Shown: one piece after another, positions 6,594 to 13,186 of the stretch
Numbering within the stretch: the first letter of the stretch is position 1
Layout: the number at the start of each line of letters is the position of its first letter
Assembly (NCBI RefSeq): GCF_001557115.1
Contig: NZ_LSKQ01000173.1
Coordinates: forward strand, 1 to 32,839
Length of the DNA: 32,839 bases
Source of the DNA: Erythrobacter sp. CCH5-A1
GTDB taxonomy: Bacteria; Pseudomonadota; Alphaproteobacteria; Sphingomonadales; Sphingomonadaceae
Direction: 5' to 3'
The notes under the pieces: model-generated
Databases searched by the model: none
What the model saw: only the letters and a program-made list of their open reading frames with translations
Told to the model about the DNA's origin: nothing
Program-made: the position numbers and the translations under genes

Positions 6594-7080
6594 CCTTGTC
6601 GCCCGGCACGATCCCGAGCGCCTTGGCGCGGCCCGCGCGCAGTTCCAGCACCCCGCCGGCGATGCCGTCCGACTTCACCGAATCGAGCGAATAGGGCGTG
6701 GTGTTGGCGGCGATGTTGAGGATCCGGCCGTCGACCCCGATGAAGATGATGTCGAGGCTGAGCGGCGTGTTCTTCATCCAGAAGCTGCGTTTCTGGGGGG
6801 GGTCGGAGGGGAAGATCATCCCCTCGTTGTCACCGAGCTCGGTGCGGAACATCAGGCCCTTGGCCTGCGCCTCCTGAGTGTCGGCCAGTTCGACCTTGAA
6901 GGGCAGCTGCTTTCCGCCGCTGGTCACAACCAGATCGATCACCCGGAGGCCCGAGACGGGGTGCACCGGGCCTTGCGTCGCGGCAGCGGAAGCCTGCGTG
7001 GTCGCGGTGGCGCTCTCGCCGGGCGAGCATGCCGATGCTGCAAGCATCAGCGCCGCGGCTGCCAGAATATGCCTTACCAT
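6583..7080 (-). CDS. DUF192 family lipoprotein
   Basis: This 165-aa protein of the DUF192 (UPF0127) family has no settled function. It has a signal peptide with a probable lipobox ending ASAC (Cys18), then a Ser/Thr/Ala linker, then the DUF192 domain at about residues 55-163. Hallmarks are VELADTQEAQAKGLMFRTEL, GMIFPSD, FWMKNTPLSLDIIFI, and VLELRAGRAKALGIVPGD. It overlaps the recX stop by 7 bp, so it is probably translated together with recX. The 3' end overlaps the convergent membrane-protein gene by 11 bp. Confidence 0.9.
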   Translation of the reverse strand: MVRHILAAAALMLAASACSPGESATATTQASAAATQGPVHPVSGLRVIDLVVTSGGKQLPFKVELADTQEAQAKGLMFRTELGDNEGMIFPSDPPQKRSFWMKNTPLSLDIIFIGVDGRILNIAANTTPYSLDSVKSDGIAGGVLELRAGRAKALGIVPGDKVTW

Positions 7081-7751
7081 TGTTCCCCGGTTCCTTCCGC
7101 TCCGATCCCCTCGGCATCCTCCGCCTCGGCGATCCAGTCCTCGACATCCTCGATCCGCGCTGCGGCGAGGATCGCTTTCACGTGGTCGTACTGGTGGCCT
7201 GCGCGCAGCATTGCTGCAACGGCTTTTTCGTGGGCCTTGCGCGCCAGCAGCGGATCGCGCCCCTCGTCCTGCGCGCCGAACGGGCCGAGCCGTTTCTTCT
7301 GCGCCATCAGCGCCGCCGCGCGGCGGCCCGCGGCCTCGCCGGGGGCGTGTTGGCGCCGCAGCCTTTCTCCCACACCCGCGTGGCGCAGGGTCTCCTCCAC
7401 CCGCCGCGCGCCATAGCCGCGCGCGCCAAGATCGCGCGCGCGCATCCGGGCATAGGCATCGTCATCGACATAGCCCAGTTCGGCCAGCCTTGCGACGAGC
7501 GCCGGGACGTCGACCTCGATCGTCCGCCCATCGGCGTCCTCGGCCAGCCCGCGCTCCCTGATCTTGCGCAAAAGATAGCCCTCGAGCCGGGCGCCCGTGG
7601 AGGCGAAGCGGGCCGCGTAATGCAGCGCGAGATCGCGCAATTTCGTCTCGGTCAGCGGGGGCTTGGCCCGCCTTTCCTCCCGGCCGCGACCGCGGCGATC
7701 CTCCCCGGCTTCGCGACCGGGCGATGACGAATTCGCTTTACCTGAAACCAT
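7074..7751 (-). CDS. recX: RecX family regulatory protein
   Basis: RecX binds RecA filaments and limits recombination and SOS induction. The 225-aa protein has a basic, disordered first 35 residues. A helical RecX core follows: ALHYAARFASTGARLEGYLLRKI, then LAELGYVDDDAYARMRARDLGARGYGARRVEETL, and KAVAAMLRAGHQYDHVKAIL near the C-terminus. recA is not in the window, as is often true in this group. The gene overlaps DUF192 by 7 bp. Confidence 0.88.
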   Translation of the reverse strand: MVSGKANSSSPGREAGEDRRGRGREERRAKPPLTETKLRDLALHYAARFASTGARLEGYLLRKIRERGLAEDADGRTIEVDVPALVARLAELGYVDDDAYARMRARDLGARGYGARRVEETLRHAGVGERLRRQHAPGEAAGRRAAALMAQKKRLGPFGAQDEGRDPLLARKAHEKAVAAMLRAGHQYDHVKAILAAARIEDVEDWIAEAEDAEGIGAEGTGEQW

Positions 7752-7893
7752 TTCGCCTTATTCGTGCCACTTTCCTTATCAAATGCGGAACATTGAATGG
7801 CCGTCGGCGAGGCCGACGACACGGGGTTATGCCAGAGCGCGGACGGGAAGCCATCATGAAACGCGCCGCAACTTACGGGTATCGCTGAAAACT

Positions 7894-9642
7894 ATGACCG
7901 ACGCCGCCCTGACGCCGACGCCGAACGACTGCGACCTGCCACGAATCCGTGCGCAATTTGCAACCTTCAACGAAGCGATCGACTATGCCGCGCAGAGCCT
8001 GAAGGGGCTCAACTTCCACGACATGCGCGGCGAACTGGCGCGGGTCTACCCCTATTCCGAAATGCGCGCCGATGCGCTGGTGATGGCGCGGCGGCTGATC
8101 GCGGCGGGCATCGGCAAGGAAGACCGCGTCGCGCTGATCGCCGAGACCGGCCCAGATTTCGCCGCGCTGTTCTGCGCCTGCGTCTATGCCGGCGCCTGGC
8201 CCGTGCCGCTGCCGCTGCCGACCACCTTCGGCGGCAAGGACAATTACATCGACCAGCTGGCGATCCAGCTGATGAGCTCGGACCCCAAAATCCTCATCTA
8301 CCCCGGCGAGATCGCCGAAATGGCCGAGGCCGCGGCGGCGCGGCAGGGCTGCGCGGCGACCAGCTGGCAGGATTTCGCCCTGCGTCCCGCGCCCGAGTGC
8401 GAACTGCCGCAGGCGAGCCCGGACGATATCTGCTACCTCCAGTATTCGAGTGGCTCGACCCGCTTCCCGACCGGGGTGGCGGTGACCCACAGTGCGCTGC
8501 TCCACAATCTCTACGGCCATGCCGAGACGATGGACCTCGGCACCAATGACCGCTGTGTCAGTTGGCTGCCGTGGTATCACGACATGGGCCTCGTGGGCTG
8601 CTTCCTCTCGCTGATCGCCAATCAGGTCTCGGCCGATTACATCAAGCCCGATGCCTTCGCGCGCCGGCCGCTGGCGTGGCTCGACATGATCACCCGCAAT
8701 CCCGGCAGCACGCTCTCCTATTCCCCCACCTTCGGCTACGACATCTGCGCGCGCCGCATCTCCAGCCAGAGCCATGTCGCCGAACGCTTCGACCTGTCGC
8801 GCTGGCGGGTGGCGGGCAACGGCGCGGACATGATCCGCCCCGACGTGATGCAGAACTTCGTCAACGCCTTCGCGCCGGCCGGGTTCAAGGCCTCCGCCTT
8901 CACCCCCTCCTACGGTCTTGCCGAGGCGGTGCTGGCGGTGACGGTGATGCCGCCGGGCGAGGGCATCCGGGTCGAACTGGTCGAGGAGGAGCGCCTCTCG
9001 GGCGCCCCGCGCGACCTGTCGCGCCCGGCGCGCTACCGGGCGATCGTCAATTGCGGCAAGCCGCTCCCCGACATGGAGGTCGCAATCCGCGACGAGAACG
9101 GCGGGAGCCGCGGCGATCACCAGATCGGCAAGGTGTGGTGCCGCGGGCCTTCGGTCATGCATTCCTATTTCCGCAACGAGGAAGCGACCAACGACTGCCT
9201 CGTCGCCGATGCCGAGGGGAACGTCTGGCTCGACACCGGGGACATGGGCTACACCGCAAAGGGCTATCTGTTCATCGTCGGCCGGGCGAAGGACATGATC
9301 ATCATCAACGGCAAGAACCACTGGCCGCAAGATATCGAGTGGGCGGTGGAGCAGCTCCCCGGCTTCAATCACGGCGATATCGCCGCCTTCGCGATCGAGA
9401 TGGAGAACGGCGAGGAAGCCCCCGCCGTGCTCGTCCACTGCAAGGTCTCCGACCCCGAGGAACGCATCCGCCTGCGCGATCAGATCGCCGACAAGGTACG
9501 CTCTGTCACCGGCATGAGCTGCATCGTCGAGCTGGTCCCGCCGCGCACCCTGCCGCGCACCTCCTCGGGCAAATTGAGCCGCGCCAAGGCCAAGAAGCTC
9601 TACCTCGCGGGCGAGATCGTTCCGATCCAGCTGGCGGCCTGA
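7894..9642 (+). CDS. Fatty acyl-AMP ligase (FadD32/FAAL-like adenylate-forming enzyme)
   Basis: This 582-aa adenylate-forming enzyme activates fatty acids as acyl-adenylates, usually for transfer to an acyl carrier protein. It carries the AMP-binding P-loop YLQYSSGSTRFPTGV, the WLPWYHDMGLVG motif typical of FAALs, the A5-type segment TPSYGLAEAVLAVT, VWLDTGDMGYTAKGYLFIVGRAKDMI with the adenine/ribose-binding Asp, and the C-terminal TLPRTSSGKLSRAK lysine motif. FAALs differ from acyl-CoA synthetases by an insertion that blocks CoA reaction; this was not aligned here. No acyl carrier protein or PKS is adjacent. The ATG at 7894 was chosen by homology to the usual N-terminal length. A hairpin (7802-7818) and a 10-codon reading frame (7856-7888) lie in the upstream region. 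Confidence 0.88.
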   Translation: MTDAALTPTPNDCDLPRIRAQFATFNEAIDYAAQSLKGLNFHDMRGELARVYPYSEMRADALVMARRLIAAGIGKEDRVALIAETGPDFAALFCACVYAGAWPVPLPLPTTFGGKDNYIDQLAIQLMSSDPKILIYPGEIAEMAEAAAARQGCAATSWQDFALRPAPECELPQASPDDICYLQYSSGSTRFPTGVAVTHSALLHNLYGHAETMDLGTNDRCVSWLPWYHDMGLVGCFLSLIANQVSADYIKPDAFARRPLAWLDMITRNPGSTLSYSPTFGYDICARRISSQSHVAERFDLSRWRVAGNGADMIRPDVMQNFVNAFAPAGFKASAFTPSYGLAEAVLAVTVMPPGEGIRVELVEEERLSGAPRDLSRPARYRAIVNCGKPLPDMEVAIRDENGGSRGDHQIGKVWCRGPSVMHSYFRNEEATNDCLVADAEGNVWLDTGDMGYTAKGYLFIVGRAKDMIIINGKNHWPQDIEWAVEQLPGFNHGDIAAFAIEMENGEEAPAVLVHCKVSDPEERIRLRDQIADKVRSVTGMSCIVELVPPRTLPRTSSGKLSRAKAKKLYLAGEIVPIQLAA

Positions 9643-9651
9643 GCGCCTCGG

Positions 9652-9828
9652 TCAGATGTCTTCGGGCGGGGCCTCGTCCGGCCCGCGCCCCGGCTCGTCG
9701 ATATCGGGCGGCGTCGGCTCGGTCTCGGGCGGTGACGGCGGGAACGGCTCGGCGGGCTGCGGCGGTGCCTCCTCGGGCGGGGCAACCGGTTCGACGGTGT
9801 CGGGATCGGTCGGCGGGATGGTGGCCAC
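9652..9828 (-). CDS. Small proline-rich acidic protein (58 aa, GTG start)
   Basis: The frame starts VATIPPTDPDTVEP from GTG with an AGGAG ribosome site about 8 bases upstream and ends PPEDI. Almost all residues are Pro, Glu, Asp, Ala, Thr or Gly, with no Lys and one Arg, so the protein should be disordered and strongly acidic. I recall similar short Pro-rich proteins in Erythrobacteraceae genomes, but this is unverified. The stop is 9 bp from the convergent acyl-AMP ligase stop. An antisense frame rich in Gly/Ser over the same bases is judged a shadow because it lacks a good ribosome site. Confidence 0.5.
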   Translation of the reverse strand: MATIPPTDPDTVEPVAPPEEAPPQPAEPFPPSPPETEPTPPDIDEPGRGPDEAPPEDI

Positions 9829-10017
9829 GATGAAATCTCCTCGGGAAGCCTGTGTCAGGATATAGCGCGGCGCGCGGCGAAGGTTCCGCGCCCTTTCCGC
9901 TTTCGGGACGACCGGTGGCCGTTATCGGCGCGGCGGTGGCCGAGGCCGCCCGGCCGCGCCTGGCAATCCCCAAGCGCATGGACGCGGGCCTTGATCCGGC
10001 ATAGCATGGACGCGCGC

Positions 10018-10046
10018 TTGAAAGGCGTGTCTTAGATTACTAATAC
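10018..10046 (+). promoter_or_regulatory. Putative promoter of the telA operon
   Basis: TTGAAA (10018-10023) and TAATAC (10041-10046) are 17 bases apart in a locally AT-richer patch within the 269-bp gap before telA. The -35 box matches the sigma-70 consensus at 5 of 6; the -10 box is weaker. It would give a leader of about 45 bases before the telA ATG. I see no gene or clear terminator in the rest of that gap (9829-10017). Confidence 0.4.
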
Positions 10047-10097
10047 AGTGGGAAGCGCGACTGCTGCAGGGGCGCTACAGGGAGCACGAGAGCAGGC

Positions 10098-11309
10098 ATG
10101 AGCACCGAGACGACCACCGCAACCGCAACCCCGTTCACCCTGACGCCGCCCGATCCGGTGCCCCCCGTCGCGCCAGAGCAGGCCGTGGGGCTGGTGCCGG
10201 TCACCACCGAGCAGAAATCCAAGCTCGACACCAAGGTCGATGCCTTCGTCGACGAGCTGGTGCAGGTCGATGCCAATTCCCCGGCCTTCGGCGAGAAGGT
10301 CGACCAGATCACCCGCATGGGTCAGGAACAGATCCGCGCGGCGGCCGCGATGTCGAACCGCTTCCTTGACCGCCCGGTGCGCGCGATGGACGGGGACGGG
10401 ACGGTCGGCAAGGACCTCGCCGAACTGCGCCGCACGGTCGAGGATCTCGATCCGGGCCGGCAGGGCAAGTTGTCGGGGCCGCGCAGGATCCTCGGGATCA
10501 TTCCCTTCGGCAACAAGATCAAGAACTACTTCGACAGCTATACTTCGGCGCAGGGGCACATCGCCTCGATCCTCCAGCGGCTCGAAAGCGGCAAGAAGGA
10601 GCTGCACCTCGACAACGCCGCGATCGACACCGAGCGCCAGAAGCTGTGGGCGGCGATGGGCGAGCTGGAGCAGATGATCCACATCGCCAAGACATTGGAC
10701 GCGCGGCTCGAGGCGAAGGCGCTGGAACTCGACAGCTCCGATCCGGCCAAGGCCAAGGCGCTGCGCGAGAGCGCGCTGTTCTACGTCCGCCAGCGCACGC
10801 AGGACCTGCTCACCCAGATGGCGGTGAGCGTGCAGGGCTATCTCGCGCTCGACCTCGTCAAGAAGAACAATGTCGAGCTGGTGAAGGGCGTCGACCGCGC
10901 CAGCACCACCACCGTCGGCGCGCTGCGCACCGCCGTCACCGTGGCGCAGGCGATGACCAACCAGCGCCTCGTTCTCGGCCAGATCACCGCGCTCAACAAG
11001 ACCACCAGCGACATCATCGATTCGACCAGCGCGCTGCTGCGCGAACAGACCGCGCAGATCCACGAGCAGGCGGCCTCGAGCACGATCCCGCTCGAGACGC
11101 TCCAGCGCGCCTTCCAGAACATCTACGACACGATGGACGAGGTCGACAATTTCAAGGTCCGCGCGCTGGACAGCATGAAGCAGACCGTCACCGTGCTCAC
11201 CGCCGAGGTCGAGAAGTCCAAGGGCTACATCGCCCGCGCCGAAGGGCAGGCGCAGGCGCAGGCCAAGGTCGCCTCGCAGACGCCCTCGCTGCTGGCACTG
11301 GACAAATAA
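10098..11309 (+). CDS. telA: TelA/KlaA family toxic anion resistance protein
   Basis: This 403-aa, mostly helical cytoplasmic protein of the TelA family was named for tellurite resistance on plasmids; most chromosomal members have an unknown, envelope-stress-like role. A disordered Thr/Pro-rich N-terminus (residues 1-35) precedes the TelA domain at about 50-385. Typical segments are the GKDLAELRRTVEDLDPGR region, then LGIIPFGNKIKNYFDSY, LTQMAVSVQGYLALDLVKKNN and the VERASTTT-like VKGVDRASTTTVGALRTAV. It is the first gene of a compact three-gene unit; the next ATG follows its stop immediately. Pairing with an XpaC-like gene mirrors xpaC-yaaN of Bacillus. Confidence 0.92.
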   Translation: MSTETTTATATPFTLTPPDPVPPVAPEQAVGLVPVTTEQKSKLDTKVDAFVDELVQVDANSPAFGEKVDQITRMGQEQIRAAAAMSNRFLDRPVRAMDGDGTVGKDLAELRRTVEDLDPGRQGKLSGPRRILGIIPFGNKIKNYFDSYTSAQGHIASILQRLESGKKELHLDNAAIDTERQKLWAAMGELEQMIHIAKTLDARLEAKALELDSSDPAKAKALRESALFYVRQRTQDLLTQMAVSVQGYLALDLVKKNNVELVKGVDRASTTTVGALRTAVTVAQAMTNQRLVLGQITALNKTTSDIIDSTSALLREQTAQIHEQAASSTIPLETLQRAFQNIYDTMDEVDNFKVRALDSMKQTVTVLTAEVEKSKGYIARAEGQAQAQAKVASQTPSLLALDK

Positions 11310-12128
11310 ATGCCCGACACCACGCGCGACAGCGAACGCATCCTGCGCGAGGCCAAGACCAGCCTCGCCGTTCAGCGCGAGGGCGGGACGCACCGCCCTG
11401 CGCCGCGCGGGGCCAGCATCGGCAAGGCCTCGGCCGAGGTGAAGACCAAGGCGCTGCTGAAGAAGGCACGCAACATCGTGCTGGCGCTGCTCGCGCTTTA
11501 TGTCGGGGCCGGGATCACCGGCGCGATCATCGGCGGGATCGGCTTCTGGGGCGTGATGACTGTCGTCGCGCTCACCGCCTTCGTCTTCGCCATGTTCGCG
11601 GTAACCGGGAAAGTGAAGACCCCCAAGCGTGAGGAACTGAAGCAGGGCAACCCGCACCAGATGGTCGCGCGCACCGAGCTGTGGCTCGAAGCCCAGCGCC
11701 CCGCCCTGCCCCCGCCCGCGCAGGCGCTGGTCGACCAGCTCGGCGTGCAGCTCGACGCGCTCGGGCTGCAACTGAAGGGCCTCGGCGACAAAGAGCCTGC
11801 GATGGCCGAAGTGCGCGAGCTGGTCGGCGAATACATCCCCGAGACGATCGACAACTACCGCAAGATCCCCCAGCACCTGCGGGGCGAGGAATATGCCGGC
11901 AAGACCGCCGACCAGCGCCTCACCGACAGCCTGACCAAGCTCTCGGGCGAGGTCGACCGGGTGACGCGGCGGCTGGCCGAAGGCGCGCTTGACGATCTGG
12001 CGATCAAGAGCCGCTATCTCGAATACCGCTACGGCGGGGCCGAGGCGCTCGAGGACATGAGCGGGATGCCCGATACGGGCGTGCCGCTCCCCGATTTCTC
12101 GGCCATCCCCGCCAAGCAGGAGCGCTGA
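11310..12128 (+). CDS. XpaC-like membrane protein (partner of TelA)
   Basis: This 272-aa protein has a basic N-terminal region, two adjacent transmembrane helices at about residues 53-98 (ARNIVLALLALYVGAGITG, then WGVMTVVALTAFVFAMFAV), and a helical cytoplasmic part. The region EYIPETIDNYRKIPQHLR and the following helices resemble the XpaC family (PF10112, named for hydrolysis of a chromogenic phosphate). Its position directly behind telA with no gap supports this, since xpaC and the telA homologue yaaN are adjacent in Bacillus. The name does not prove an enzymatic activity, and no hydrolase motif is seen. It probably anchors TelA at the membrane, which is an inference from context. Confidence 0.65.
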   Translation: MPDTTRDSERILREAKTSLAVQREGGTHRPAPRGASIGKASAEVKTKALLKKARNIVLALLALYVGAGITGAIIGGIGFWGVMTVVALTAFVFAMFAVTGKVKTPKREELKQGNPHQMVARTELWLEAQRPALPPPAQALVDQLGVQLDALGLQLKGLGDKEPAMAEVRELVGEYIPETIDNYRKIPQHLRGEEYAGKTADQRLTDSLTKLSGEVDRVTRRLAEGALDDLAIKSRYLEYRYGGAEALEDMSGMPDTGVPLPDFSAIPAKQER

Positions 12129-12131
12129 GCG

Positions 12132-12431
12132 ATGCGCGTCACCCTCCCCCACGACCTCACCAAGGAGGAGGTGCGCGCCCGCATGCACAAGCACGCGGGC
12201 GAGATCGGCGGGTTCTTCCCGCCCGGCCTCGCCAAGGTCACCACCGACTGGCCGTCCGAGGACCGCATGAGCATCACCGCCATCGTCATGGGCCAGACGA
12301 TCCCCGGCGGGGTCGAGGTGCGCGAGCACGACGTGGTGATCGAGATGGACCTGCCGCTGCTGTTCTCGGTGATGAAAGGCCCGCTCGAAGCGGCGGTGAA
12401 AAAGGAAGGCGGCCGCCTCCTCGCGCCCTGA
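12132..12431 (+). CDS. Polyhydroxyalkanoate-system family protein (PHA_gran_rgn-like)
   Basis: This 99-aa protein starts 3 bp after the XpaC-like stop, so it belongs to the telA transcript. It begins MRVTLPHDLTKEEVRARM, carries a central MSITAIVMGQTIPGG strand-turn region, then DLPLLFSVMKGPLEAAVKKEGG. The pattern of a PHxLxxEEAR start and an LPLLxxxxKGxxE helix matches the small PHA_gran_rgn family (PF09650). Members are annotated after PHA-granule loci, but most have no proven role. No phasin or PHA synthase is near, so a PHA link here is weak; a role with TelA is an alternative. Confidence 0.65.
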   Translation: MRVTLPHDLTKEEVRARMHKHAGEIGGFFPPGLAKVTTDWPSEDRMSITAIVMGQTIPGGVEVREHDVVIEMDLPLLFSVMKGPLEAAVKKEGGRLLAP

Positions 12432-12480
12432 CCTCAGGACAAATACCCAGGCCTTCGCGATTGCGACTCCTATCCACCTG

Positions 12481-12498
12481 TGTCATAAACATTTGACA
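12481..12498. promoter_or_regulatory. PpsR/CrtJ-type TGT-N12-ACA dyad before bphO-bphP
   Basis: The sequence is TGTCA-TAAACATT-TGACA: TGT at 12481-12483 and ACA at 12496-12498 are separated by exactly 12 bases, and the dyad extends to five paired bases on each side. TGT-N12-ACA is the recognition motif of PpsR/CrtJ, the redox and light repressor of photosynthesis genes in purple and aerobic phototrophic bacteria. The right arm also forms a perfect -35 box, TTGACA (12493-12498), so binding would block polymerase. No ppsR gene is in the window. Confidence 0.5.
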
Positions 12499-12513
12499 TA
12501 GGCGTTAGCCTAT
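12498..12513. other. Inverted repeat between the telA operon and bphO
   Basis: ATAGGC-GTTA-GCCTAT is a perfect 6-bp inverted repeat with a 4-base centre, followed on the plus strand by TTT. It could be a weak intrinsic terminator for the telA operon ending at 12431, or a second regulator site overlapping the bphO promoter. The short stem and its position just behind a TTGACA box leave both open. Confidence 0.35.
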
Positions 12514-12592
12514 TTTGCCTTACACTCGGGCCGGGATCCCTGAAGATGCGGCAATTCGGTCTCAGGGCCGATTCGGGCGGGAAGGACGGGTT

Positions 12593-13186
12593 ATGGCGAG
12601 GGCCATTACAGCAGGCACAGCGCCGGGCGAAAGCCTGCGCACCCATCTGCGCGGCGCGACCATGGCCGCGCACGACCTGCTCGACCACGCGATGCAGACG
12701 GCGAGCGGCTGGCGGACCCGCGAGGATTACACCCGCTTCCTCGCCCTGCAACATGCCGCGCGCGCGCCGCTCGAACACTGGCTTGCCGCCCATGCCCCTG
12801 CCGACCTTGCCCCGCCGGTGCAGACCGGGCTGATCGCGCGCGATCTGGCGCGGCTCGGCATGCCGGTGCCCCCGCCCGCGCCGCTGTTCACCATCGGCCG
12901 CCCCGGGCCGGGGGCTGCGCTCGGCATCGCCTGGGTGCTCGCCGGATCGGCGCTCGGCAACAAGGCGATCGCCAAGCAGGTCGCGCGGATCGGCGGGGGT
13001 GCCTGGCCGACTGCCTTCCTCGGCGACGATCGCGCGATGGCCTTCTGGCAGGACCTGCGCGCGCGGATCGAGCGCCCCGCCGCCGCGCGCGAGGCCGCAG
13101 GCGCAACCCGCGCGGCCGAGGCGGTCTTCGCCCATTTCCTCGCCGTTGCCCAAGGCGCTGCCGCGGCCGAAAGCGTGCCCGCATGA
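12593..13186 (+). CDS. bphO: Biliverdin-producing heme oxygenase (BphO)
   Basis: BphO cleaves haem to biliverdin, CO and iron, supplying the chromophore for the phytochrome encoded next. The 197-aa protein is helical; TMAAHDLLDHAMQ near the N-terminus provides the likely proximal haem ligand His27. The distal-helix region AWVLAGSALGNKAI has the Gly-Ser-x-Leu-Gly pattern of bacterial heme oxygenases. The ATG at 12593 has a GGAAGGA ribosome site 6-7 bases upstream; the reading frame open to 12515 has no such site. Its TGA overlaps the bphP ATG by 4 nt (ATGA), which implies coupled translation. Confidence 0.9.
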   Translation: MARAITAGTAPGESLRTHLRGATMAAHDLLDHAMQTASGWRTREDYTRFLALQHAARAPLEHWLAAHAPADLAPPVQTGLIARDLARLGMPVPPPAPLFTIGRPGPGAALGIAWVLAGSALGNKAIAKQVARIGGGAWPTAFLGDDRAMAFWQDLRARIERPAAAREAAGATRAAEAVFAHFLAVAQGAAAAESVPA

